Source of the DNA: CAZUHK01 sp964620345
GTDB taxonomy: Bacteria; Planctomycetota; Phycisphaerae; Phycisphaerales; Zrk34
DNA length: 5,595 bases
Direction of reading: 5' to 3'
NCBI GenBank assembly: GCA_964620345.1
Contig: CAZUHK010000184.1
Span: forward strand, 1 to 5,595
Part shown: one piece after another, positions 1 to 5,570 of the stretch
Position numbering within the stretch: the stretch's first letter is position 1
How the letters are laid out: every line of letters starts with the position of its first letter
Program-made: the position numbers and the translations under genes
The notes under the pieces: model-generated
What the model was told of the DNA's origin: nothing
The model's input: only the letters and a program-made list of their open reading frames with translations
The model's database searches: none

Positions 1-560
1 CTAAAGAGGCGATCGAGGGCTTTCCGCACCTTGCCGGTGGTGAATATCACGGCTCCGATCGCGTCGAGTCTTCCCTCCGCTATGGATTCGCGTGACAGTC
101 GGTGGAACTGCTTGGCCAACGCCTCGACAGATATGCCGTCAGAATCCTTGGGGTCGATACTGACTTCGAAAAGAAGTTTCTCCGGCGCACTCGCCATTTC
201 GGACGACTTGTATACCTTGTACCGGATGCCGTTTGTGAGAACGCACCATTCGATCCCATCGTTGGCGGCGTAGCCCACAACCTGAGTGATCGCCTTTACA
301 TCCTCCAGGGCGTCGCCGAGCTGTTTTGCTTCAAGAAGAAGGACAACCTTGCGGTTCACCTTCATTGCGTAGTCAACGGATTTGCCGTCCACCGTCGGGC
401 GTTCAAGCTGAACCTCATCAGGGTCGCGAACGTCCCACCCCAGTGCGGAAAGCATTGGGTCGATAAAGATCGTACGAGTCGGGTACTCCTTGAGGCCTTC
501 TTTTCGGTGGCGGTCCAGTTGAACGCGAAGGCTCTCAATGCACCGTATGATGTCTTTCAT
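1..560 (-). CDS. HsdR N-terminal-type PD-(D/E)XK nuclease (3' end off window)
   Basis: The minus strand reads from ATG at 560-558 without a stop to the left edge, giving 186 residues of an incomplete protein. It matches the type I restriction R-subunit N-terminal domain, also found in stand-alone predicted type IV restriction nucleases. Visible motifs: an N-terminal helix, then PTRTIFIDPMLSALGW (27-42), which is typical of the family; D63 in KSVDYAM; E77-A-K79 in LLLEAKQ, the catalytic ExK; and Q93-VVG-Y97, the QxxxY motif. These are the nuclease core residues, so DNA cleavage is the likely activity, probably in defence. No helicase part is visible, because the window ends first. GAGAGG lies 8 nt before the ATG and supports this start; a GTG 15 codons upstream is in frame but less likely. 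Codon use (ATA, AAA, CTT) seems less GC-biased than in the right-hand genes, consistent with transfer. Confidence 0.85.
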   Translation of the reverse strand, partial: MKDIIRCIESLRVQLDRHRKEGLKEYPTRTIFIDPMLSALGWDVRDPDEVQLERPTVDGKSVDYAMKVNRKVVLLLEAKQLGDALEDVKAITQVVGYAANDGIEWCVLTNGIRYKVYKSSEMASAPEKLLFEVSIDPKDSDGISVEALAKQFHRLSRESIAEGRLDAIGAVIFTTGKVRKALDRLF

Positions 561-725
561 TTCGGAGGCCTCTCGTTGTATCCGCAGGCGAACTACGTTT
601 TCCACAGATGTGCTCCACCCGGACCGCCGAAAGGCAGATTACCGGCACCTTCGGGCGGTGTCGAGCAGTGTTAAGCGATGAGCCTCGAAAAGGGGGAAGC
701 GCGGCGAGGGCGGCGGGCGGTGACA
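561..725. other. Intergenic stretch with imperfect hairpin
   Basis: No gene can be supported here. It is the leader of the minus-strand nuclease and lies beyond the stop of the pstB remnant. An imperfect inverted repeat (623-634 with 648-659, 10 of 12 positions pairing by hand) could form a hairpin in either transcript. Neither strand has a following T-run, so I do not call a terminator. Open frames crossing this stretch have no recognisable content. Confidence 0.4.
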
Positions 726-877
726 CTATCTCCGCTCACCCCTCAGGTATGCGGCGGTGATCTCGCTGCGGGGAGACGACCTGCCTGACCGAGCCGGACT
801 CCACGACCATGCCCGCACCGTCGGGGACCCAGAACATGGCCACGTCGTCGGCGACGACGGCGGCGTGCCCGCTTGTG
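726..877 (-). pseudogene. pstB: Decayed 3' end of a pstB-like phosphate ABC ATPase
   Basis: Read on the minus strand, this stretch encodes ADDVAMFWVPDGAGMVVESG and then VRQ, closely matching ADDLALFWVHDGAGAVVESG in the second remnant at 2121-2347 and the C-terminal end of PstB ATPases. A frame change follows, after which SEITAAYLRGERR and a TAG stop (728-726) complete a typical PstB ending. A further small indel lies near the start, where the H-switch (VTHN) region should be. By hand the central 72 bases agree with the second remnant at about 60 positions. All Walker motifs and the signature are missing, so it cannot be functional. The match begins at the stop codon of the adjoining HEAT/thioredoxin gene, with no gap. 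I am confident of the homology but less sure of the exact upstream boundary. Confidence 0.7.
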
Positions 878-2038
878 TTACGGTCTGCTGAGCCGATCAG
901 GATGGACGAAGGAAAAATCCTTGTCCCGAATCATCTCCAGCGTTTTCTTGATCGACGGGCGGTCGCCCCAGTACGTGCCGTAGTAAGTCCATCGCACCTG
1001 CCCATCGGGGTCGATGATGATTGTCGCGGGTCGGTTGATGTACTCGGCATGGACGGCATAGGCCAGCGGGTCCACGCCGTACGTCGCGCCAACCGCCCCG
1101 CCGTGGTCGACCAGGTGCGGCCACCAGATATTCTGCGTGTACGTTTTCTGAAACGACTGTTCAGCGAACCAGTATTCGGGATCGACTTCCCTGCCAACCA
1201 TGACGCGCGCCCGGTACGTGTCGTGGGCTTCGATGGTGTACAGACGCACGCCTTGCTGCTTGAACTGGTTGCGCAACTCGATCAGTTCACGGAACTCGCC
1301 GTGACATACCGGGCACCAGTCGGCAAAGACCCATATCAAGACGACCCAGTCATCGCCGCGTTGCTTGATCGGGTTGTGCGGCTTGCCTTCGGTATCGTTC
1401 AGCGTGAACTCGGGGGCCGGCTGGTTCACCTTCACGGTCTCGAACGTCTTTGGATCAAGCTTGCGGTAGGCCGTGCGCAGTGCCTCGGTCGCTTCCCGGC
1501 CCTTGTTGAGCTGATCGATCGACAGTTCGCACTGGTGGCGAACGTCCTTGCTCGGGTCATTCGCCAGCCGATCTTCGAGCGTCTCCAACGCCACCTTATC
1601 ATTGATCTGCCCCAGCGCAATCGCGGCTTGTGACCGAACCACCGCCTGATCATCTTCCTTCAGTGTCCGTTCCAGGGCGGGTAAGGCCTGGGTTGCTCGC
1701 AAAACCCCCAATGCCATAGCGCTGAGGTAGCGGACTTGAACGTGTTCGTCGGAAAGCCCCGCGAGGATCGCATCGACGGCCTCATCACCGGCTCGCACCA
1801 GGTCGCGCACCGCCAGCAGCCGCACGCGCCAGTCCTGATCGTCCAGGTCAGCAATGCCGTGCTTGTTCAAGTTGCGGTCCACCGTGAAGTCACGCTCGTC
1901 AAGCGGATGAAAGGTGTGGCTGCGAACGCGTGCGAATGCTGCCGCAACCTTCTCCGATGGCTCGGGCTGTTCCGCTGCAGTCGCCGGCACAACCATCAAG
2001 GCGATCATCATGCATATCAACGTGCTCAATAAGATCAT
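878..2038 (-). CDS. Exported HEAT-repeat/thioredoxin-fold protein
   Basis: A 386-residue protein. Residues 1-22 form a hydrophobic signal peptide ending ATAA before EQPEP, so it should act outside the cytoplasm. Four HEAT-like repeats follow, marked by VR pairs at 72, 102, 134 and 166 (spacing 30-32), each starting a helix such as VRYLSAMALGVL. From about 204 a redoxin/AhpC-TSA-like domain begins with NQPAPEFTLND. It carries the active site W241-C-P-V-C245 and the cis-proline segment R336-P-A-T-I. This points to thiol-disulfide exchange in the periplasm; the HEAT part probably binds a partner protein. Substrate and electron donor cannot be told. The start is firm: AAGGAG lies 6 nt upstream, and an in-frame TGA sits 8 codons before the ATG. 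The stop codon abuts a pstB remnant, so the last few residues may be of foreign origin. Confidence 0.9.
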   Translation of the reverse strand: MILLSTLICMMIALMVVPATAAEQPEPSEKVAAAFARVRSHTFHPLDERDFTVDRNLNKHGIADLDDQDWRVRLLAVRDLVRAGDEAVDAILAGLSDEHVQVRYLSAMALGVLRATQALPALERTLKEDDQAVVRSQAAIALGQINDKVALETLEDRLANDPSKDVRHQCELSIDQLNKGREATEALRTAYRKLDPKTFETVKVNQPAPEFTLNDTEGKPHNPIKQRGDDWVVLIWVFADWCPVCHGEFRELIELRNQFKQQGVRLYTIEAHDTYRARVMVGREVDPEYWFAEQSFQKTYTQNIWWPHLVDHGGAVGATYGVDPLAYAVHAEYINRPATIIIDPDGQVRWTYYGTYWGDRPSIKKTLEMIRDKDFSFVHPDRLSRP

Positions 2039-2120
2039 GTCAGACTCCTTCGGTTCTCACGTATGGGTTGATTTACTGAAAATGGTAGGTATGGGCACGA
2101 GGCCAAGTCAGATCGCATGC

Positions 2121-2347
2121 CTATCCCCGTCCGCCGCGCAGGTCGGCGGCGGTGATTGGGCTACGGGGGGATTCGAAGATCTGTCGGGCGGTGCCGGATT
2201 CGACGACCGCGCCCGCACCGTCGTGGACCCAGAACAAGGCCAGGTCGTCGGCGATGCGGCGGGCCTGGGCGAGGTTGTGCGTGACGACCACCACGGTGTA
2301 GTTGCCAGGCAGCGAGACGACCAGGTCTTCCACCACGCCGCTGGCGG
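2121..2347 (-). pseudogene. pstB: 3' fragment of pstB (phosphate ABC transporter ATPase)
   Basis: The minus strand encodes about 74 residues that match the C-terminal end of PstB: ASGVVEDLVVSL, the H-switch VVVVTHNLAQARRIADDL, then FWVHDGAGAVVESG, RQIFESP and an ending like TAADLRGGRG before TAG. PstB is the cytoplasmic ATPase of the PstSCAB phosphate importer and is normally about 250-280 residues. Walker A, the Q-loop, the signature motif and Walker B are all missing. Homology breaks off near 2347, and an in-frame TGA lies just upstream. A GTG at 2336 could start a 71-residue peptide, but with no nucleotide-binding motifs it would not work as an ATPase. It lies upstream of the HEAT/thioredoxin gene in the same orientation, mirroring the remnant downstream of that gene. 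Confidence 0.8.
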
Positions 2348-2586
2348 AAGATCAGCGTAACTGATCGCCGCGCGGGAGCATCGTTGCGATCAACCGGCGT
2401 TTTAAGACTGACGACGCACGAATCCAGCTCAAATACTGATACCCAAAACGAAAGCGTGATGCGGTATTAAGTGCTGTGTCATAGTTGTTTACAATTAGAA
2501 TGCATGCATCGGGCAACTCGTCGCATGGTGTGGAAAACCACGGGCAGACGTGGTATTCGTTTGGTCGACAAACCTAAACACAATCC
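2348..2586. other. Gene-free stretch upstream of candidate ncRNA promoter
   Basis: No coding region or RNA gene can be supported. It is visibly more AT-rich around 2430-2500 than its surroundings. It contains short palindromes (TTGTTTACAA at 2485-2494 and ATGCATGCAT at 2500-2509) and two small hairpins (GTGG-AAAA-type near 2530 and GTTTG/CAAAC at 2559-2573). These could be binding sites for the promoter just downstream, but nothing identifies a regulator. Confidence 0.4.
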
Positions 2587-2614
2587 TTGACATTCTCCAC
2601 CGGCATGTTAAAGT
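2587..2614 (+). promoter_or_regulatory. Sigma70-type promoter for candidate ncRNA
   Basis: A perfect -35 box TTGACA (2587-2592) is followed after 16 bases by TAAAGT (2609-2614), which has 4 of 6 consensus bases. A TG at 2606-2607 makes an extended -10. Transcription would begin near 2621. The call gains weight because structured sequence and an intrinsic terminator follow on the same strand and no protein gene lies between. A consensus hexamer can occur by chance, so confidence is moderate. Confidence 0.5.
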
Positions 2615-2620
2615 TGCGGG

Positions 2621-2888
2621 TAAGCCAGCGGGCGTCATTTCTCTCCACAAGGTACCCCGAGGCAAGTAAAGAGGCGACGTGGCACGGAAGCGACGAAGCG
2701 CTTCTCGCGTTCGTACCGGGACGAACGAGAGTGAACTGACAATCGCAGTTACCCAGCGGGGTCGGCCGGCCTGTGGTGCGACAGGCACAAGGCGGGCGAG
2801 GGGAGCAGGTGAGTCGGCGGGGAGGCCGATACTGGGGAGGAGGTACACGGGGCCGATCGGCGATGTGCCGATGGGCCCTTGTGTTTTT
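2621..2888 (+). ncRNA. Candidate structured non-coding RNA, family unknown
   Basis: The segment between a plausible promoter and an intrinsic terminator is packed with hairpins. ACCCCG (2654-2659) can pair with CGGGGT (2757-2762), enclosing three hairpins: GAAGCG/CGCTTC (2687-2704), an 11-bp stem with one mismatch (2704-2714 with 2721-2731, loop ACCGGG), and AACTG/CAGTT (2734-2750). Note that the first two stems share base 2704. CCTGT/ACAGG (2770-2785) and TCGGC/GCCGA (2814-2829) follow, then the terminator stem. The open frames through it show no signal peptide, domain or protein-like composition that I recognise. I looked for landmarks of RNase P RNA, tmRNA, SRP RNA and group II intron domain V and did not find them. 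A degraded group II intron domain I remains possible. The 5' end is inferred from the promoter only. Confidence 0.45.
2849..2888 (+). terminator. Intrinsic terminator of candidate ncRNA
   Basis: GGGGCC-G-ATCGGC (2849-2861), loop GATGT, then GCCGAT-GGGCCC (2867-2878) form a long GC-rich stem with one mismatch and one bulge. The T-rich tail TTGTGTTTTT follows directly (2879-2888). Stem, short loop and tail order fit a Rho-independent terminator for plus-strand transcription; the minus strand lacks a matching T-run. Confidence 0.72.
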
Positions 2889-3087
2889 AGGAACCTCGCC
2901 GCTCGGCGCTCGGCGCCGCGGAGAACTTCAGCCGCCTGAGCCCGCTTCGCCCCGGGCCTGCTCGCCGCGAGCCGAGCCAGACAATCAACAAATGGTTCAG
3001 AGCAAGCGCTGCGGTGCGATCACCACGGATCTGCTCACCGTTCACGCAGGAATGACAGCTTGCGATGGGTCTGCTCGATCCCACCGC
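2889..3087 (+). other. GC-rich structured leader or second small RNA region
   Basis: No protein gene can be supported here. The stretch holds GGCGC/GCGCC (2905-2917), a CTCG/CGAG hairpin (2961-2971), GGTG/CACC (3015-3026) and a longer pairing of GCAAGC...TG near 3004 with CAGCTTGC ending near 3063. It ends in the strong terminator at 3088-3118. CGCCGCG (2963-2969) could pair with CGCGGCG (3085-3091), which overlaps the foot of the terminator stem, so an antiterminator is conceivable. It is either the leader of the acyltransferase mRNA or part of an independent RNA. I see no clear promoter inside it. Confidence 0.35.
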
Positions 3088-3118
3088 GGCGGGCGTTCCC
3101 CAACGCCCGCCGTTTTTT
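3088..3118 (+). terminator. Perfect intrinsic terminator upstream of acyltransferase gene
   Basis: GGCGGGCGTT (3088-3097) and AACGCCCGCC (3102-3111) pair perfectly over 10 bp around a CCCC loop, followed by G and six T (3113-3118). This is a textbook Rho-independent terminator for plus-strand transcription. It ends 16 nt before the ATG of the next gene, so it either insulates that gene from upstream transcription or acts as an attenuator in its leader. Confidence 0.87.
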
Positions 3119-3121
3119 CCT

Positions 3122-3127
3122 TATCAT
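3122..3127 (+). promoter_or_regulatory. Possible -10 box for a leaderless acyltransferase mRNA
   Basis: TATCAT matches the -10 consensus at 5 of 6 bases and lies 7 nt before the ATG at 3135. It would place the transcription start at or next to the start codon. No good -35 box is seen, and no Shine-Dalgarno sequence precedes the ATG. The terminator just upstream makes a start here useful, but a six-base match alone is weak. Confidence 0.3.
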
Positions 3128-3134
3128 CGTCGCC

Positions 3135-4193
3135 ATGGCCAAACGTCGCTCCGCCAGCCGCGACTACCTCGAATACCTCGGCCTGCGCCTGGGCGCGATG
3201 CTGTTGCACAGCTTCGCGATCGACGACTGTCTGGACGGCGCTCGGGGTGTGGGGGCGATGATGTTCGCGCTGGACAAGCGCCACCGCCGCCGCGCGATCG
3301 CCAACATCCGCCGGTCCATCCCGCACGTCGATGAACCGACGGCCCGCGGCATCGCCGAGCGCTCGATGCAGCACTTTCTGCAGCTCGGGGTCGAAGTGAT
3401 GTTCACGCCGCGCCTGATCACCATCGACTCCTGGGCCGACCGCGTCACGCTGGTCAACCTCGAAGAGGCGCTGGACGTGATGCTCGCCGACCGACCGACG
3501 ATCCTGGTCACCGGCCACTACGGCAACTGGGAGCTGCTGGGCTATACGCTGGCGACCGTCGGGCTGGACATGGACGCGATCGCCCGGCCGATCGACAACC
3601 CGTTGCTCAACGACTGGCTGCTGGGCGTGCGGCAACGGCAGGGCATGCGCATCCTCACCAAGTGGGGCGCGTCCGACCGCATGGCGAAGATCTTGGCCGA
3701 CCACGGCACGCTGGGGTTCATCGGCGACCAGAACGCCGGCGACGGTGGGATGTTCGTGCCGTTCTTCGGCCGCCTGGCCTCGGCGTACAAGTCCATCGGC
3801 CTGCTCGCCATGGCCTACGACGCGCCGATCATCTGCGGCTACGCCCGCCGCGCCCCCAAGCCCGGTCAGCACTTCCACTACGAAATCGGCGCCGCGGATA
3901 TCATCTACCCATCCGACTGGGTCGACCGCGAGGATCCGTTGTACTACCTCACCGCGCGCTACAACCGGGCGATGGAAACCATGGTCCGCGATTGCCCGGA
4001 CCAATACCTCTGGCTGCACCGTCGGTGGAAGAGCCGACCCCGCCACGAGCGCCGCGGCAAGCCCATGCCCGACAACCTCCGCCGCAAGCTCGAATCCCTG
4101 CCGTGGATGACCCCGTCGCTGCTGGCGCAGCTCGCCGAGCCGATTCCCGATAATCTGTCGGCCCCGAACGCCATCGCAGACCCTTGCAGTTGA
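3135..4193 (+). CDS. LpxL/HtrB-family lipid A or lysophospholipid acyltransferase
   Basis: A 352-residue protein of the bacterial lipid A biosynthesis acyltransferase family. These enzymes transfer a fatty acyl chain from acyl-ACP to a lipid precursor at the inner face of the inner membrane. The catalytic H-x4-E motif is H128-YGNW-E133 in TGHYGNWELLG. Also typical are GFIGDQNAG (194-202), the FVPFFGR segment (207-213) that helps position the substrate, PIICGYARR (231-239) and YLWLHRRWKSRP (291-302). The usual N-terminal membrane helix is short (about 15-28). I chose the ATG at 3135; the in-frame ATG at 3060 would force translation through the terminator at 3088-3118 and adds only residues unlike the family. 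The last residues, about NAIADPCS, and the stop are encoded by the reverse strand of a transposase remnant, so the natural C-terminus was probably replaced. The exact acceptor lipid cannot be told. Confidence 0.9.
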   Translation: MAKRRSASRDYLEYLGLRLGAMLLHSFAIDDCLDGARGVGAMMFALDKRHRRRAIANIRRSIPHVDEPTARGIAERSMQHFLQLGVEVMFTPRLITIDSWADRVTLVNLEEALDVMLADRPTILVTGHYGNWELLGYTLATVGLDMDAIARPIDNPLLNDWLLGVRQRQGMRILTKWGASDRMAKILADHGTLGFIGDQNAGDGGMFVPFFGRLASAYKSIGLLAMAYDAPIICGYARRAPKPGQHFHYEIGAADIIYPSDWVDREDPLYYLTARYNRAMETMVRDCPDQYLWLHRRWKSRPRHERRGKPMPDNLRRKLESLPWMTPSLLAQLAEPIPDNLSAPNAIADPCS

Positions 4194-4416
4194 TCGCCAG
4201 CAGCTTGCTCTCAGCCAGTTCCACCACCACCGCCGGCGTCGAATGCATGAAGCAGCGCTCGAAGGCCTCGGGATCGATCCGACCGAAGACCCGGCGGGAC
4301 GTGTCGGCCCAGGGCACGCCGTGCCGCAGGTTCAGCAACGTGGTGAACCGCTCGGTCTTGGCTTAAACGAAATCCTCAAAGTCATCCCACCCGGTCGGCG
4401 CCACCGAACGCCGCGT
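4174..4416 (-). pseudogene. ISAs1-family transposase remnant, N-terminal part
   Basis: The minus strand encodes a clear stretch of an ISAs1 (H-repeat-associated) transposase: GNAAFGGAD, GWDDFEDF, then AKTERFTTLLNLRHGVPWAD, RRVFGRIDPEAFERCF and LLAINCKGLR. The family reads close to GADxWxxIxxFGxAKxxWL, NGIPSHDT, RVFxRLDPEAFExCF and VIAIDGKTLR. Damage is plain: a frameshift near 4388-4393, an in-frame TAA at 4365-4363, and the first catalytic Asp of the DDE triad changed to Asn (AIN instead of AID). Everything after this motif is missing because the match ends at the acyltransferase gene. No terminal inverted repeats or target duplication are seen. It is inactive. Confidence 0.77.
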
Positions 4417-4420
4417 TCCC

Positions 4421-4450
4421 GAGGGGCCTGTTTACGTCAGGCCCCTCTTC
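4421..4450 (+). terminator. Perfect 10-bp hairpin, probable terminator of acyltransferase gene
   Basis: GAGGGGCCTG (4421-4430) pairs perfectly with CAGGCCCCTC (4438-4447) around the 7-base loop TTTACGT. Only TTCT follows, so the T-tail is weak. It lies about 230 bases after the acyltransferase stop and just past the transposase remnant. It may end that transcript, or be a leftover of an element end. Confidence 0.5.
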
Positions 4451-4480
4451 TGGGCGGTCGCCCACCGGGGCAACAACAAC

Positions 4481-4527
4481 TTGACAAGCGACACAGTCGC
4501 TCTGTGGTGAATCTTTTGGGCTAATAT
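4481..4527 (+). promoter_or_regulatory. Promoter region with dyad upstream of exported-protein gene
   Basis: TAATAT (4522-4527) is a good -10 box and would start transcription near 4534, only about 8 nt before the ATG at 4542. A perfect TTGACA (4481-4486) lies 35 bases further upstream, too far to serve the same polymerase contact. Between them is a dyad, AGCGAC-ACA-GTCGCT (4487-4501), which could be an operator for a dimeric regulator. Which hexamer is used cannot be settled by eye. Confidence 0.42.
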
Positions 4528-4541
4528 GACGCAAGGCCGAT

Positions 4542-5543
4542 ATGCGACCGCTGCTGCCCACCCTGATCGCCACGCTCTTGTTTGCGGCGGTGGTCCGCGC
4601 CGATGATCAGTGTGAGCCGATCGATGTTGCGTGTGCATTGGACCTGATCGTGCGTGAAGCGAAGGCGAGTTGGGAGGCCGGCGGGCAATGGCCGCGCAGC
4701 GTCAGCGATTTCGCCGAGGACAGCCGGTACACGATCGATCCGGTTGAGTTGCACGCGGCGCTGGGCCGGCGGCTCTACCGCAATCCGGCGCTCGATGCGT
4801 ACGCGAAGTGGCAGTTGATGAGCTTCGGGGCCGAGGTATCAGAGATGGATGCCGAGCGGCGGCGCGCGGTGTTCCAGAATCTGCCGCAGGTGGTCGGCCA
4901 GCCGCAGCCGCGCGTGCGCGATCGGTCGCGCCGCGGCGGGGGCGACGGGCGGGCGTTTATCTTCATCGGCCGGCAGCGCGCGTTCGTGGCCGACCTGCGT
5001 CCGGTCGTGGTCAACGGGGTGGTCGCGTTCGACCCGGAGATCGCGGTGATCAGCGAGGGCACGCTGCTCGATGTTGAAGGCGTGGTCACGGCCAACCGCT
5101 CGGTCATGCTGACCGTGCGTGCGGCCAGCTCACAACTGACGAACCTGCGCAACTTCGCGACGCAGCTCAATCAGCCGATCTTCCGGTTCCGCGCGGCGAT
5201 CGCCGATCAACTGCCGCCGGGCGCCGAACGGTTGGCGTTTTACTTCCAGGATGCCGCCGACCGCGCCCAGGCGGGCAACCCGAGCTTCAAGCCGGCCCTC
5301 TCGCGTTTCGTCGACGAAACGCGGCGCCTGCGCACGTCGCGCGACCTGTCGCCGCGGGTGCGCCGCCGCATGATCGAGCAGGTCAAACAACTGGCCCGAC
5401 ATCGGCAGGAGCTGATCCGCGAGATCGAGATCGTCGGCGAAGACCAATACCAGGTGCACAAGACGACCATCGCGGTGCCCGAAGACGTGGTGCATCGCGC
5501 GGTGGCCAACCTCGAGGGCCGGGCGCCCGAGGTCAAGCGGTAA
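4542..5543 (+). CDS. Exported protein of unknown function, 333 residues
   Basis: I do not recognise a family. Residues 1-20 look like a signal peptide: MRP, a hydrophobic core LLPTLIATLLFAAVV and an RA end before DDQ, suggesting periplasmic or surface location. Two cysteines (24 and 31) just after the predicted cleavage site could form a disulfide. Residues 25-115 look largely helical. A basic, glycine-rich linker (about 124-136, RVRDRSRRGGGDG) leads to a strand-rich segment (about 138-195) with patterns such as AFIFIGRQRAFVADLRPVVV. The remainder is helical, with charged stretches near 256-300 that could form a coiled coil. AAGG lies 5 nt before the ATG, a weak ribosome site. High third-position GC and an uninterrupted frame argue for a real gene. 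It has its own promoter signals and seems to be transcribed apart from the acyltransferase. Confidence 0.8.
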   Translation: MRPLLPTLIATLLFAAVVRADDQCEPIDVACALDLIVREAKASWEAGGQWPRSVSDFAEDSRYTIDPVELHAALGRRLYRNPALDAYAKWQLMSFGAEVSEMDAERRRAVFQNLPQVVGQPQPRVRDRSRRGGGDGRAFIFIGRQRAFVADLRPVVVNGVVAFDPEIAVISEGTLLDVEGVVTANRSVMLTVRAASSQLTNLRNFATQLNQPIFRFRAAIADQLPPGAERLAFYFQDAADRAQAGNPSFKPALSRFVDETRRLRTSRDLSPRVRRRMIEQVKQLARHRQELIREIEIVGEDQYQVHKTTIAVPEDVVHRAVANLEGRAPEVKR

Positions 5544-5559
5544 GCCGATTCATTCGGCT
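5543..5559 (+). repeat. Short hairpin just after the stop codon
   Basis: AGCCGA (5543-5548) and TCGGCT (5554-5559) form a 6-bp stem around TTCAT, starting at the last base of the stop codon. No T-run follows, so it is at best a weak terminator or an mRNA end stabiliser. Confidence 0.3.
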
Positions 5560-5570
5560 ATGATTCATCC

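Noticed and set aside
102..674. Plus-strand frame of 190 codons across the nuclease gene
   Set aside because: It is antisense to the PD-(D/E)XK frame, which has clear family motifs, and its own translation resembles no protein.
809..1633. Plus-strand frame of 274 codons opposite the HEAT/thioredoxin gene
   Set aside because: A shadow frame caused by high GC; the minus strand has the signal peptide, the repeats and the CPVC motif.
2495..2848. Minus-strand 117-codon frame across the candidate ncRNA
   Set aside because: No ribosome site, no domain, arginine- and proline-rich translation; the plus-strand RNA signals explain the stretch better.
2971..3000. GAGCC...GGTTC pairing as a possible group II intron domain V
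   Set aside because: It lacks the AGC triad position, the two-base bulge and a GNRA loop; the inner bases do not pair.
2887..3084. Minus-strand 65-codon frame with DRTAALALNHLLIVWLG, vaguely like a transposase C-terminus
   Set aside because: The likeness is confined to one helix; the HW...LDV..F.ED hallmark of ISAs1 C-termini is missing, so I could not support it as the other half of the IS.
3042..4046. Minus-strand frame of 334 codons opposite the acyltransferase
   Set aside because: Composition rich in V, D, R, G and H is typical of an antisense frame; the plus strand carries all acyltransferase motifs.
4481..4527. TTGACA and TAATAT as one ordinary promoter
   Set aside because: The spacer is 35 bases, twice the workable distance.
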